Assembly (NCBI GenBank): GCA_947259985.1
Contig: CAMYOJ010000012.1
Span: 24,693 to 88,692, forward strand
DNA: 64,000 bases
Source: an uncultured Woeseiaceae bacterium
Lineage (GTDB): Bacteria; Pseudomonadota; Gammaproteobacteria; Steroidobacterales; Woeseiaceae
Direction of reading: 5' to 3'
The notes under the pieces are model-generated. The model was not told the DNA's origin, made no database searches, and saw only the letters and a list, made by a program, of their open reading frames with translations. Numbering within the stretch: position 1 is the first letter of the stretch; every line of letters starts with the position of its first letter. Position numbers and translations under genes: made by a program. Positions 32,535 to 42,985 of this stretch are shown here, piece by piece.

Positions 32535-34207
32535 GTTTCCTCGCCCGGGGCCTGCAGCACGCCGATCGTCATATTGGCGCGGCGAAACACGCTGCTGGCC
32601 ACAGCCTTCAGGTCGACGACCGTAACGGCGCTGACGTCCTCGGGAAGAGAGAACAGGTTCTCGTAGCTCCCCGTGAACACCTCGTAGTTGCCGAGCGCCG
32701 CCGCCTTGCCGTTGATCGTCGACAGGTTGCGCCAGTAATCCGCGAGGATGATCTTGCGCGCTTTCTCGAGCTCCGCCCCGGTGACGCCCTCGACCGCAGC
32801 TCGCTCGAGCTCCTCGAGCAGGCGGCCTTCCACCGCGGCGATGTCGGCGTCGGGCGGCAGCGTCAGGTAGAAGTAAACGAGCCCCGGGTCAAAACCTTCC
32901 ATCTGCATGCCACCCACGCCCAGCGCGAGCTGCTCCTCTTCGACGAGCAAACGATGCAGGCGCGACGAGTCGCCGCCAACGAGGATATTGAGCAGCAACT
33001 CCATGTGCCGGGTTTCGGGGTCGGCCGCGCTGCCCGCATGGAACGCAACGTGCAGCAGCGGTGTCTCGGTATCCGTTTCGATCAGGAGGCGCCGCTCGCC
33101 GGCCTGCTCCGGCTCGACCGTGCGCACGGGCGGAGGCGACGATTGGCGGGGTATCGGTGCGAAATATTGCTCGGCCAGCAGGAAAATCTCCTCTGGCGAT
33201 ACCGCGCCCGTGAAGATCATTGTGCAGTTGTTGGGCGCGTAATAGGTCTTGAAATAGGACTCGAGATCCTCCTGCGTCCAGTTCTCGATGTCGGACGGCC
33301 AGCCGATTACCGGGAACTGGTAGGGGTGCGCCACGAAAGCGTTGGCGAGCATCTGCTCATACAGGCGACCGTTATTGTCGTTGTCGATGCGCAGCCGACG
33401 TTCCGAATATACGACGTTGCGCTCGCTCTCGACGACATCCGGGTCGATCGCGAGATTTTGCAGCCGGTCGGCTTCGAGTTCGAAAATGGTCTTGAGCGCC
33501 GATCGCGGAAACCAGTCCTGGTAAACGGTCAGGTCGTTCGAGGTATAGGCATTATTGGCGCCGCCGGCCGCCTCCATGATGCGATCGAACTCGCCCGGAT
33601 CCAGCTCCGACGTGCCGTTGAACATCATGTGCTCGAAGAAGTGCGACAGGCCCGTGATACCCGGGTACTCGTTACGCCCGCCGGCGCGCACGAAGTTGTA
33701 CATGACGATATTGGGAATGTCGTGATCGGGCCAGACGACGATGCGCAGCCCGTTTGCCATGGTGTAAGCCGTGATCTCCCTGGGCACGCCGACACTCTCC
33801 GAGGAGTCGTAGACCGGCCTCAGCGGAATCTCCTCCACGGGTTCGAGGCGCACGAGTTCGAACTCGGGCAACAGGCGCTCGCCGACAATCGCGGCGAGAC
33901 CCAGTACCGCGAGGACGGCGACGGCCGCGTTGAGCTTCTGGCCGGTCTTGTAAACGATCGACTGTGTCTGGTCGACGTCGACGCCTTTCTTGAGGCCCTC
34001 GGGCGTGATCTCGTAAACCCACGCGAAAATCAGCGCGACCAGGAAACCGATCGCCAGCAACAGCAGGACGAACTCCTTGGCCCAGATCGGCGCGACCCCG
34101 CCGGACACAGCATGATCGACAATCCAGACGATGAGCAGGCTGGCCACCGCATACAGCAGGGCGACCTTGAGCACATTGCGACGGCGGAGCTCGGAGAAAA
34201 GCGACAT
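32531..34207 (-). CDS. M16 family zinc metallopeptidase with N-terminal membrane domain
   Basis: HFFEH motif at 33629-33643 (GLSHFFEHMMFNGT); N-terminal RRRNVLKVALLYAVASLLIVWIVDHAV...IFAWVYEITPEGLKKG. Confidence 0.9.
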   Translation of the reverse strand: MSLFSELRRRNVLKVALLYAVASLLIVWIVDHAVSGGVAPIWAKEFVLLLLAIGFLVALIFAWVYEITPEGLKKGVDVDQTQSIVYKTGQKLNAAVAVLAVLGLAAIVGERLLPEFELVRLEPVEEIPLRPVYDSSESVGVPREITAYTMANGLRIVVWPDHDIPNIVMYNFVRAGGRNEYPGITGLSHFFEHMMFNGTSELDPGEFDRIMEAAGGANNAYTSNDLTVYQDWFPRSALKTIFELEADRLQNLAIDPDVVESERNVVYSERRLRIDNDNNGRLYEQMLANAFVAHPYQFPVIGWPSDIENWTQEDLESYFKTYYAPNNCTMIFTGAVSPEEIFLLAEQYFAPIPRQSSPPPVRTVEPEQAGERRLLIETDTETPLLHVAFHAGSAADPETRHMELLLNILVGGDSSRLHRLLVEEEQLALGVGGMQMEGFDPGLVYFYLTLPPDADIAAVEGRLLEELERAAVEGVTGAELEKARKIILADYWRNLSTINGKAAALGNYEVFTGSYENLFSLPEDVSAVTVVDLKAVASSVFRRANMTIGVLQAPGEET

Positions 34208-34216
34208 TTGATTATT

Positions 34217-35395
34217 CTATCCCAGCAGGCCCTCGCGGCGGTACAAGCGGGCGCAGATCCAGGTCAGGAGAGCACCAAAAATCAGGGTGCTCACGACCGA
34301 GATCACGACGTGCAAATTGTTGACGGGTTCGTTCTTGACCATGTCGACCAGCAGTAGATGCTGGCTCAGGCTCGGAACGAACATGAACTCGAGGCGCGGG
34401 CGCAAGGTGAGGATGCTGACGATCAGGATCGGCATTGTTGGCGCGATGAGGACGACGCTGAGCCAGGTTTGCGCCTCGCGATAGCTCTTTGTGAAGGATG
34501 CGACGAGCGTCATGAGGGCTGCGCCCAGGAGTATGAACGGCGCGAACAGGAGCAGCGCGGCGAGCATGACCCTGGGGCTGAAGTTGGGTGTCATGCCCAG
34601 TTGCTCGAGCGGCATGAACTTCAGCGCGATGAAAAACGATACCAGGCTAAGCGATAGCGACAGCATCATGAAAAGGCAGGTGGCGGCAATCTTGCCGAGC
34701 ATGAGCTGGTCGCGCGTGACGGGCAGGCAGAGCAGCGGCTCGAGAGAGCCGCGCTCGCGTTCGCCGGCGGTAGAGTCGATGGCGAGATACATGCCGCCCA
34801 TCAGGGCTGCGAAAATGAAAAAGTAACTCATCATGCCGAGCAGCATGGCCGAGCGGCCGCTCGGCGTGGAGACGTCGACCTCATCGATATTGAGCGGTCG
34901 CAGGACCAGCGGATTGACGCCGCGGGCCGACAGGCGCACAGCCGCAAGCTCCTGGCTGTAAGCATACAGGGCACCGCGCGCCCGCCGCGCGTCGCGCTCC
35001 GCGTCGGTGTTCGCCTGGTCCGACACGAGCTCGAGTTTTGCGGGAACGGTGTCCTGAAGCTGCTCCCCGAACTGTTCGGGAATTATCAGGACGACGTCGT
35101 TGGCGCCGGTCTTGACGGCGTCGATCGCGGCCGCAGCGTCAGCGGGGCCATCGACGACCTCGATGTTGCGGCTTTCGAGGTAACGCACCAGGTTCGGCGC
35201 ATGCTGCTGGCCGATGACGGGTAGCTCCATCGTGCGCTCGATGTCGTCGAGAGAGCGCTCTATCGACAGGTTGATGACGAAAGCGAACAGCACCGGACCG
35301 AAGATCGGGCCCATGATCAGCGCCGACGCGAGCGTGCGACGGTCGCGCAGATTGTCGAGGATCTCCTTGAGGAATACGACGATCGTCGTGCGCAT
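34217..35395 (-). CDS. ABC-2 type transporter permease (NatB-like)
   Basis: MRTTIVVFLKEILDNLRDRRTLASALIMGPIFGPVLFAFVINL; ERERGSLEPLLCLPVTRDQLMLGKI; start assigned at 35395. Confidence 0.85.
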   Translation of the reverse strand: MRTTIVVFLKEILDNLRDRRTLASALIMGPIFGPVLFAFVINLSIERSLDDIERTMELPVIGQQHAPNLVRYLESRNIEVVDGPADAAAAIDAVKTGANDVVLIIPEQFGEQLQDTVPAKLELVSDQANTDAERDARRARGALYAYSQELAAVRLSARGVNPLVLRPLNIDEVDVSTPSGRSAMLLGMMSYFFIFAALMGGMYLAIDSTAGERERGSLEPLLCLPVTRDQLMLGKIAATCLFMMLSLSLSLVSFFIALKFMPLEQLGMTPNFSPRVMLAALLLFAPFILLGAALMTLVASFTKSYREAQTWLSVVLIAPTMPILIVSILTLRPRLEFMFVPSLSQHLLLVDMVKNEPVNNLHVVISVVSTLIFGALLTWICARLYRREGLLG

Positions 35396-36123
35396 CAGTC
35401 TGGCCTCACCATGTGTATGGCCTTGACGAAGGCATCTTCGAGGTCGTCGCAACCCGTGCGATTGCGTATGCCGTCGACCGAGTCATCGATGGCGACCTGG
35501 CCGTTGGCGATGATGCAGATGTCGTCGCACAGCGCCGCGACTTCCTGCATCACGTGGCTCGAGAACAGCACGCAGCGGCCCGCGTCCTTGAGTTTGAGTA
35601 TCAGGTTGCGCAGAGAGCGCGTTGCCATGACATCGAGCCCGTTGGACGGCTCATCGAGAATAACGTTCTGCGGGTCGTGCACGAGGGCGCGGGCGAGCGA
35701 CACCTTGGTACGCTGGCCCTGCGAAAAACCCTTGGTGCGTCGATCGGCAAAATCTTCGATCTCGAGCAGTCGCACGATCTCGTCAACGCGATCATCGATC
35801 TCGGCCTTGTCGAGGCCGCACAGGCGCGCGAAATAGGCGACGTTCTCGCGCGCCGTCAGGTGCGGATACAGTCCCGAGCCGTGCGGCAACGCCCCGATAC
35901 GCCGGCGGGCGTTGAGGCCGTCTTTGACGACGTCCGCGCCATCGACGGACGCTGTGCCCGCGTCCGGCTTGAGTACCGTGTAAAGGACCCGAAGTGTCGT
36001 CGACTTACCGGCGCCGTTGGGCCCCAAAAGGCCCGTTATTTTGCCGTCGGGCGCCTGGAAGCTGACGCCGCGCACGGCGCGCACGACGCCGAAGGACTTG
36101 TGGATCTCATGAACCCTGATCAT
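35395..36123 (-). CDS. ABC transporter ATP-binding protein (NatA-like)
   Basis: GLLGPNGAGKSTTLRVLYTVL Walker A, SQGQRTKVSLARALVHDPQNVILDEPSNGLD. Confidence 0.92.
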   Translation of the reverse strand: MIRVHEIHKSFGVVRAVRGVSFQAPDGKITGLLGPNGAGKSTTLRVLYTVLKPDAGTASVDGADVVKDGLNARRRIGALPHGSGLYPHLTARENVAYFARLCGLDKAEIDDRVDEIVRLLEIEDFADRRTKGFSQGQRTKVSLARALVHDPQNVILDEPSNGLDVMATRSLRNLILKLKDAGRCVLFSSHVMQEVAALCDDICIIANGQVAIDDSVDGIRNRTGCDDLEDAFVKAIHMVRPD

Positions 36124-37571
36124 GGGCTCGGCCCCGAGAAGTCGAGAAAGAACGGCATGACGAAGCTACGTTCGAGACAGTCTGTGTCCAGGCCGTCGAG
36201 ATCGGCCGTGTCGATGAAGTTCGCGACAATACGTCGCGTGCAGCCAACGGCGATCTGCCCGTGCCCCTGGTTCTCGCCGACGAGGTGCTTCTTGTTCGCG
36301 AGGTCGACCATCGCAAGGCGCGCGTAGCCGGGCGGTGTTATCGGGTCCGCGTCGCCCGACAGCAGCAACACGGGGATATCGGTCGCGAGCGGCACCTTGA
36401 ACTCGGGGTCAACCGGACCCTCAGGCCACACCGAGCAGATAGCCTCCAGCGCCTCGAGTTGAAACGTGCCCATGTAGCTCGCGGCGAGCGCCTCGTAATC
36501 GATAGTCGTCTTGTCGTAGAACGGCACGTCCTCGTTACACATGATGGAGTTGTGCATGCCGAGCGCGAGCGCATCGACGAGCGCGATGACCGTCATCTGG
36601 TACTGCGAGGCGAGCGGCACGAAATTGCCGTTCGCTGCCTCGTGCACCAGGAGCGGCATCAGTGCGATGGTGCCCGGGCTGTAAGCCAGCAGTCGAATGG
36701 CACCGGCAAACTCGTTGACGCCGAAGCTCAGGTCCTCGGGGCGCCCGGTGCTCGGGTGCGGCACACTGAGTTGCTGTGGCTTCGCACGAAGCTGCTCGAC
36801 GAGTAAAGAAAAGGACTCCTGAACGTCGGGAAAGCGTTCGTTGCAGGCTGAATCGGCAGCGCATCGCGCGAGGATGCTGTCAACGGCCTTCTGGCTTTCG
36901 GTGGCGATCTCGGGGCCCAGCGATATTTGAGGCGGCACGACGCCGTCAAGAACGACGGTGCGCGTCGATTCGGGATAACGACGCGCGAAGTGCTGCGCAA
37001 CGCGGGTGCCGTAAGACACACCGTAGAGATTCAGAGCCGTATAGCCAAGAGCCTGGCGCACGGCCTCGAGGTCACGAACGGCGACACTCGTCGTGAAGTA
37101 CGCGGGATCGTGAGGCAGCTGATCGAGGCAGTCGTGCGTGAACCTGACGGTCTCTTCCATCGAATACTCGCCTTCGAGGATCTCGTCGTCGACGGGGCAG
37201 TCCATGCGCGATGATTCACCGGTGCCACGCTGGTCCACGAGCAATATGTCGCGATTGCGGCGTGCAGGCTCGAACGCGGCCGCGTAAACCGAGTAGAACT
37301 GCACGGCGCCCTGGCCCGGCCCGCCCGCCAGCGGCACGACCGGGTCCGTGGCGGGGGTGAGGTTGAGCGCCGGCACGACGGCGACGCGCATCGCGATATC
37401 GGGTGACGCCGGGTCTTCGGGATTCTCGGGGCGCGGCATGGTGCCGCAGCGCGCCTTGATGCCCGGATAGCCCGGTCCGGCACTGATGCGGCAGTCCTCG
37501 AGCTCGAGCGGCTCTGCATGGGCAGGGGCGAGCAGGAACGCGAGGAGGGCGAGATGAGCGGCGCGAAACAT
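36120..37571 (-). CDS. secreted alpha/beta hydrolase, S33/TAP-like peptidase
   Basis: Signal peptide; LAGGPGQGAVQFY, LLVDQRGTGESSRMDCP, LYGVSYGTRVAQHFARRYPESTRTVVLDGVVPP, PVLLLSGDADPITPP. Confidence 0.87.
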   Translation of the reverse strand: MFRAAHLALLAFLLAPAHAEPLELEDCRISAGPGYPGIKARCGTMPRPENPEDPASPDIAMRVAVVPALNLTPATDPVVPLAGGPGQGAVQFYSVYAAAFEPARRNRDILLVDQRGTGESSRMDCPVDDEILEGEYSMEETVRFTHDCLDQLPHDPAYFTTSVAVRDLEAVRQALGYTALNLYGVSYGTRVAQHFARRYPESTRTVVLDGVVPPQISLGPEIATESQKAVDSILARCAADSACNERFPDVQESFSLLVEQLRAKPQQLSVPHPSTGRPEDLSFGVNEFAGAIRLLAYSPGTIALMPLLVHEAANGNFVPLASQYQMTVIALVDALALGMHNSIMCNEDVPFYDKTTIDYEALAASYMGTFQLEALEAICSVWPEGPVDPEFKVPLATDIPVLLLSGDADPITPPGYARLAMVDLANKKHLVGENQGHGQIAVGCTRRIVANFIDTADLDGLDTDCLERSFVMPFFLDFSGPSP

Positions 37572-37660
37572 GCGAAATCCGTCGGGCGAAACAGCGCGCT
37601 ATCTTGGACAAAGCCTTGTAGATAGTAAAGTTTTTGCGATTCCAGGGCTTGCAGAAGGGG

Positions 37661-37689
37661 TGGCAACGCGAGGGGCCAGCGACTAAAAT
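37661..37689 (+). promoter_or_regulatory. possible sigma70 promoter of mnmG
   Basis: TGGCAA-N17-TAAAAT about 30 bp upstream of the mnmG start. Confidence 0.4.
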
Positions 37690-37720
37690 CGCGCCCCTCT
37701 TGCTCTATTTGTAATTAGCC

Positions 37721-39616
37721 ATGCAGTTCGATGTCATCGTCATAGGCGGCGGCCACGCGGGAACGGAGGCCTCACTGGCAGCCGCGCGAGCGGGTGCGCG
37801 CACGCTTCTGATTACGCACAACATCGCGACCCTGGGACAGATGAGCTGCAATCCTGCGGTTGGCGGCATCGGTAAGGGCCACCTGACCCGGGAGATCGAC
37901 GCCATGGGCGGCGCGATGGCAACGGCGATCGACCGGGCCGGCATTCAGTTTCGAACGCTCAATGCGAGCAAGGGGCCCGCCGTCCGGGCCACGCGCGCGC
38001 AGGCCGATCGTGAACTCTACCGCCGGGCGATTCGAGGCATCATCGAGAATCAGCCCGGACTGTCGGTGTTCCAGCAGTCGGTCGACGACCTGCTCATTGA
38101 CGGAGACCGGGTCAGCGGGGTGGTAACAGGGCAAGACCTCAGGTTCCATGCGAGCACCGTGGTGCTGACCGTCGGCACGTTTCTCGGCGGCCGCATCCTC
38201 GTAGGACAAACCGAGAAAGCCGGCGGCCGCGTCGGCGATGCCCCGTCAAACCGCCTCGCGGCGCGACTTCGCGAAATGCCGTTTCGGGTAGCGCGGCTCA
38301 AGACGGGTACGCCACCGCGCATCGACGGTAAGACGCTGGACTACACGCTCATGACCGAGCAGCCGGGCGATACGCCGGTTCCCGTGTTCTCGTTTACTGG
38401 ACGGCGCGCGCAACACCCGCAGCAGGTGTGCTGTCACATCACGAAGACAACGCTCGAGACGCACGACATCATTCGCGGCTCACTCGACGAGTCGCCAATG
38501 TATTCGGGACTTATCGAAGGCGTTGGGCCGCGTTACTGTCCGTCGATCGAAGACAAGGTTGTGCGCTTTGCCGACAAGCCTTCGCACCAGATCTTCGTCG
38601 AACCCGAAGGTCTGTATACCAACGAGGTGTATCCCAACGGAATTTCGACGAGCCTGCCATACGATACGCAGCTCAGGTTCGTGCGCTCGATCGTCGGTTT
38701 CGAAAACGCACATATCACGCAGCCCGGGTATGCCATCGAGTACGACTATTTCGACCCGCGGGACCTCAGGCCGACGTTGGAGACCCGACACGTCAAAGGC
38801 CTTTATTTTGCGGGCCAGATCAACGGCACCACGGGTTACGAGGAGGCGGGCGCACAAGGCCTTCTGGCAGGCATCAATGCCGCGCAGAAAGCCCGCGACC
38901 GCGACGAATGGTTTCCGGGCAGGCACGACGCGTACCTCGGCGTGCTCGTTGACGACCTGATCACGCGCGGCGTCAGCGAGCCGTACCGAATGTTCACGAG
39001 CCGGGCCGAGTATCGCCTGACGCTCAGGGAAGACAATGCGGATATGCGCCTGACGCCGAAAGGTCGCGAGCTCGGACTCGTTGATGACGCGCGCTGGTCG
39101 ACTTTCAATGACAAGCAGACGGCGGTCGCCGCGGAACAACGGCGGCTCGACGGCATCACGCTGCACCCTGGCCGACTCAGTGAGAACGACGAATTCCTGA
39201 TTGGCAAGGCGTTGCAGAGAGAGTGCTCGGCGGGAGACCTGTTACGGCGCCCGGAACTGGACTACGCGGCAGTGTCGGGCCTGTCGCTCGTCGGCGCGCT
39301 CGAGTCGAGCGGCCTGCAGAGCGACGAGCAGCGCGAGCAGGTCGAATTGCAGCTCGAAGTCCAGGCCAAGTACGCTGGCTATATCGACCGCCAGGAGCGA
39401 GAAATCGCGAAACACGCAAAGCAGGAGTCGCTGCGGCTGCCCGAGGATATCAACTACGCGGCCGTGGACGGCCTGTCGAACGAGGCGCGGCAGAAACTGG
39501 CGGCCGCACGGCCCGCTACGCTTGGGCAGGCCTCACGCCTCGAGGGCATGACGCCATCCGCGGTATCCTTGCTGCTCATCCACCTCAAGAAGCGGCAGCT
39601 CAAGAAGAGCGCCTGA
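37721..39616 (+). CDS. mnmG: tRNA uridine-5-carboxymethylaminomethyl modification enzyme MnmG
   Basis: [62 protein letters not shown]. Confidence 0.98.
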   Translation: MQFDVIVIGGGHAGTEASLAAARAGARTLLITHNIATLGQMSCNPAVGGIGKGHLTREIDAMGGAMATAIDRAGIQFRTLNASKGPAVRATRAQADRELYRRAIRGIIENQPGLSVFQQSVDDLLIDGDRVSGVVTGQDLRFHASTVVLTVGTFLGGRILVGQTEKAGGRVGDAPSNRLAARLREMPFRVARLKTGTPPRIDGKTLDYTLMTEQPGDTPVPVFSFTGRRAQHPQQVCCHITKTTLETHDIIRGSLDESPMYSGLIEGVGPRYCPSIEDKVVRFADKPSHQIFVEPEGLYTNEVYPNGISTSLPYDTQLRFVRSIVGFENAHITQPGYAIEYDYFDPRDLRPTLETRHVKGLYFAGQINGTTGYEEAGAQGLLAGINAAQKARDRDEWFPGRHDAYLGVLVDDLITRGVSEPYRMFTSRAEYRLTLREDNADMRLTPKGRELGLVDDARWSTFNDKQTAVAAEQRRLDGITLHPGRLSENDEFLIGKALQRECSAGDLLRRPELDYAAVSGLSLVGALESSGLQSDEQREQVELQLEVQAKYAGYIDRQEREIAKHAKQESLRLPEDINYAAVDGLSNEARQKLAAARPATLGQASRLEGMTPSAVSLLLIHLKKRQLKKSA

Positions 39617-39623
39617 GACGCTT

Positions 39624-41219
39624 ATGAAAACCAGGATCCTGTTGGCGCTGCTCGCGGTTCTCGCGATCTCGGCGTGTACGGAAGCGCCTCGCGAAGAGGG
39701 GCAGGTCCTGCACCGGGGGCTGCCGTCGGAGCCGGAATCGCTGGACCCGCACAAGGGGCGCACGACACAGGCCGCGGAGGTGCAGCGCGACATCGGTGAA
39801 GGGCTCTTGAGCTACAGTGCGACCGGAGAACTCGTTGCTGGTGCCGCGCACAGCTGGGAAGTGTCCGAGCACGGCACGACGTACACGTTCCACCTGCGCC
39901 CGGAGGCGCGCTGGTCGAATGGCGACGCCGTTACCGCCGAGCATTTCGTGATCGCGCTTCGCCGCCTCGTCACGCCGGAAACCGCGGCGTTTTACGCTCA
40001 GTTTCTCGAAGACCTCGTCAATGCCGAAGACATCGTTGCGGGCAGGAAAGCGCCCGAGACGCTCGGCGTCGAGGCCATGGATGACCGGACGCTGCGCCTG
40101 TTCCTGGACAGGCCGACACCTTACATGCTGAGCCTGCTGACGCACCCCAGCACGTTTCCGATACATCCGGGCTCGATCGAGCAACACGGCGAAGATTTCG
40201 TCCGGCCCGGGAACCTGCTGTCGAACGGCGCCTATGTCCTCGAGGAGTGGGTGCCGGGATCGAATATCGTGATTCGTCGCAACGAGCACTACTGGAACAA
40301 TGCCGCGACGGCGGTCGATCGTGTCAGTTACCACATTCTTGTGCAGGCCACGGCGGAGCTGAATCGCTATCGTGCCGGCGAGCTGCATATAACGTCGAAC
40401 GTTCCGACGGATGCCTTCCAGACTGTCAAGGAGCAGTATCCCGACGAGCTCCGTGCATCGCCGACGCTGGGCGTTTATTACTACGGCTATAACCTCACGA
40501 AGCCGCCGTTCAGGAATTCGCCCGAGCTGCGCCAGGCGCTGTCGATGGCCATTGATCGCGACATGCTAGCCAAAAAAATTGTTGGACGCGGGGAAAAGCC
40601 GGCCTATAGCTGGGTGCCGCCCGGGGTCGCCAACTACGAGCCGGCCGTCATGAGCTTTGCGTCGTTGACGCAGAAAGAACGCAACAACGTCGCGCGGCGG
40701 TTACTCGCGGAGGCGGGCTACGGCCCCAATAATCCGCTCGAAGTGGAGCTGCGTTACAACACGTCGGATTTCCACAGGCGCATTGCCGTCGCGATCCAGG
40801 CCATGTGGCGAGACGTCCTCGGCGTCGAGACCACCCTGGTCAACGAGGAGGCCCAGGTCCTGCTGGCCAACGTCAGGGAACGCGAGATTACGCAGATTTT
40901 CCGCTCGAGCTGGATCGGCGATTACAACGATGCGCATACTTTCCTGAGCATCATGCAGTCGGGCGCTTCGGCCAATACGCCGGGTTACGCAAATAGTGAA
41001 TACGACTCACTGATGCAGCGTGCGGCGGACCAACCCGAGCTCGACCGGCGCAGGCTGTATCTCGAAGAGGCCGAACGCGTGCTGCTCGCCGATCACGCCG
41101 TCATTCCGCTTTACTTCTATGTCAGCAAGCATCTCGTTTCCCCTGCGGTCAGCGGATGGGGAGACAATGTGCTGGATTATCATTACAGTCAGCACCTGAG
41201 TCTCAGCGCGAGCGAATAA
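39624..41219 (+). CDS. oligopeptide ABC transporter substrate-binding lipoprotein (OppA-like)
   Basis: Lipobox LAISAC; LHRGLPSEPESLDPHKGRTTQAAEVQRDIGEGLL; WSNGDAVTAEHFVIALRRL. Confidence 0.9.
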   Translation: MKTRILLALLAVLAISACTEAPREEGQVLHRGLPSEPESLDPHKGRTTQAAEVQRDIGEGLLSYSATGELVAGAAHSWEVSEHGTTYTFHLRPEARWSNGDAVTAEHFVIALRRLVTPETAAFYAQFLEDLVNAEDIVAGRKAPETLGVEAMDDRTLRLFLDRPTPYMLSLLTHPSTFPIHPGSIEQHGEDFVRPGNLLSNGAYVLEEWVPGSNIVIRRNEHYWNNAATAVDRVSYHILVQATAELNRYRAGELHITSNVPTDAFQTVKEQYPDELRASPTLGVYYYGYNLTKPPFRNSPELRQALSMAIDRDMLAKKIVGRGEKPAYSWVPPGVANYEPAVMSFASLTQKERNNVARRLLAEAGYGPNNPLEVELRYNTSDFHRRIAVAIQAMWRDVLGVETTLVNEEAQVLLANVREREITQIFRSSWIGDYNDAHTFLSIMQSGASANTPGYANSEYDSLMQRAADQPELDRRRLYLEEAERVLLADHAVIPLYFYVSKHLVSPAVSGWGDNVLDYHYSQHLSLSASE

Positions 41220-41243
41220 TCGCGCTACAAGCGGAACAACAAA

Positions 41244-42167
41244 TTGCTGCGATACACGCTGCTCCGGTTACTGGGGGCGATACCTACCTTGTTGTTGGTC
41301 ATCGTGCTCGCCTTCCTCATGGTGCATGCCGCACCCGGGGGGCCCTTTGACGCCGAGCGCGCCCTGCCGGCCGATGTCGAAGCCAATATCGCGCGCGCCT
41401 ATCACCTTGATGAACCGCTGCCGCAACAGTTCCTGCGTTACCTGTCGGGCCTGTTGCAGGGTGACCTCGGCCCGTCGTTTCGCTATCGGGATTACACGGT
41501 CAACGAGCTGATCGGCGCCGCGTTCCCGTTGTCGCTGAAGCTCGGCGCCATGGCGATGGCGTTGGCGCTCGTGCTGGGTGTGAGCGCCGGCACGGCGGCG
41601 GCGCTAAGACAGAACTCGACGCTCGATCGCGTCGTCATGGCGTTTGCAATGACGGGCATCTCGATTCCCGTGTTCGTCGTGGCACCCATACTGGTCTTGT
41701 TCCTGGCCGTGAAGTTGCAATGGCTGCCTGCCGGGTGGAGCAGCACCACGAGCGCGTCTCGTCTCGTGTTGCCCGTGATCACGCTGGCGTTACCGCAGAT
41801 TGCGTACATCGCGCGGCTGACGCGCGCCAGCATGATTGACGTTCTCAGCCGGGACTTCATTCGTACGGCGCGCGCGCAGGGTCTCGGCACGATGACGGTT
41901 GTGCGCCTGCATGCGCTGAAGCCCGCCATGTTGCCCGTGCTGTCCTACATGGGCCCGGCCATCGCGGCGATCCTCACCGGTTCCGTCGTTGTGGAGGAGA
42001 TCTTCGGTATCCCGGGTCTCGGGCAGTTCTTCGTGCGTGCCGCGGGCAACCGCGACTACACGCTGGTCCTTGGTATCGTGGTGTTCTACGCCACGCTGAT
42101 CGTGTTGCTGAACCTCGTCGTAGACATCCTCTATGGCGTCATCGATCCGCGCGTGAGGCAGCGATGA
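41244..42167 (+). CDS. peptide ABC transporter permease (OppB-like; TTG start)
   Basis: RLLGAIPTLLLVIVLAFLMVHAAPGGPFDAE; TARAQGLGTMTVVRLHALKPAMLPVLSYMGP. Confidence 0.9.
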   Translation: MLRYTLLRLLGAIPTLLLVIVLAFLMVHAAPGGPFDAERALPADVEANIARAYHLDEPLPQQFLRYLSGLLQGDLGPSFRYRDYTVNELIGAAFPLSLKLGAMAMALALVLGVSAGTAAALRQNSTLDRVVMAFAMTGISIPVFVVAPILVLFLAVKLQWLPAGWSSTTSASRLVLPVITLALPQIAYIARLTRASMIDVLSRDFIRTARAQGLGTMTVVRLHALKPAMLPVLSYMGPAIAAILTGSVVVEEIFGIPGLGQFFVRAAGNRDYTLVLGIVVFYATLIVLLNLVVDILYGVIDPRVRQR

Positions 42168-42985
42168 GCTTGCTGGGCAATCCGACGGTCAGGGTCAGCG
42201 GAGGCATCGTCCTGTTCATCGCGCTGGTCGCGCTGCTCGGGCCGTTCCTGAGCCCCAACGACTACCTGAGCACCAACTTCGACGAGCTGTTGTCGCCGCC
42301 GTCATTCGACGGCGCACGATTCTTCGGTACCGACGACCTCGGTCGTGACCTGTTCGTGCGGACGATGCTCGGTATACGCGTAACGCTCGTCGTCGCCATC
42401 GTGGCGAGCTTCGTCAGCCTCGTTATCGGCGTCGCTTATGGCGCCATCGCCGGCTTCGTTGGCGGCCGCGTCGACGCCGCGATGATGCGCGTCGTCGATA
42501 CACTGTACGCGCTGCCATTCATCTTCTTCGTCATCCTGTTGATGGTCGTGTTCGAGCGCAACTTGCTGTTGATCTTCGTCGCGATAGGCGCGGTCAACTG
42601 GCTGGACATGGCGCGCATAGTGCGAGGCCAGACACTAAGCCTGCGCGAGCGCGAATTCGTCGCCGCGGCGCGTCTCATGGGCGTCAGCCCGGCGCGTATC
42701 GTGTTCAGGCACATTGCGCCCAACCTGATCGGCATCGTTGTCGTGTATGTCACGTTGACGATTCCGCAGGCCATTCTCGTCGAGTCGTTCCTGAGTTTCC
42801 TGGGGCTCGGCGTTCAGGAGCCACAAACCTCGCTTGGTGCGCTCGTCGACGCGGGTGTAAACCAGATGGAAGGGGCGTCGTGGACGCTGCTGATTCCCGG
42901 TGGCCTGCTGGCTTTGATCCTGATGTGCTTCAACTTCCTCGGTGACGGTCTGCGCGACGTCTTCGATGCGAGGCACGTGTCGTGA
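42164..42985 (+). CDS. peptide ABC transporter permease (OppC-like)
   Basis: GTDDLGRDLFVRTMLGIRVTL; AAARLMGVSPARIVFRHIAPNLIGIVVV; ATGA overlap with oppB-like gene. Confidence 0.9.
   Translation: MSLLGNPTVRVSGGIVLFIALVALLGPFLSPNDYLSTNFDELLSPPSFDGARFFGTDDLGRDLFVRTMLGIRVTLVVAIVASFVSLVIGVAYGAIAGFVGGRVDAAMMRVVDTLYALPFIFFVILLMVVFERNLLLIFVAIGAVNWLDMARIVRGQTLSLREREFVAAARLMGVSPARIVFRHIAPNLIGIVVVYVTLTIPQAILVESFLSFLGLGVQEPQTSLGALVDAGVNQMEGASWTLLIPGGLLALILMCFNFLGDGLRDVFDARHVS

Noticed and set aside
32954-34357. 467-aa plus-strand ORF
   Set aside because: Antisense shadow of the M16 metallopeptidase gene, no family features.
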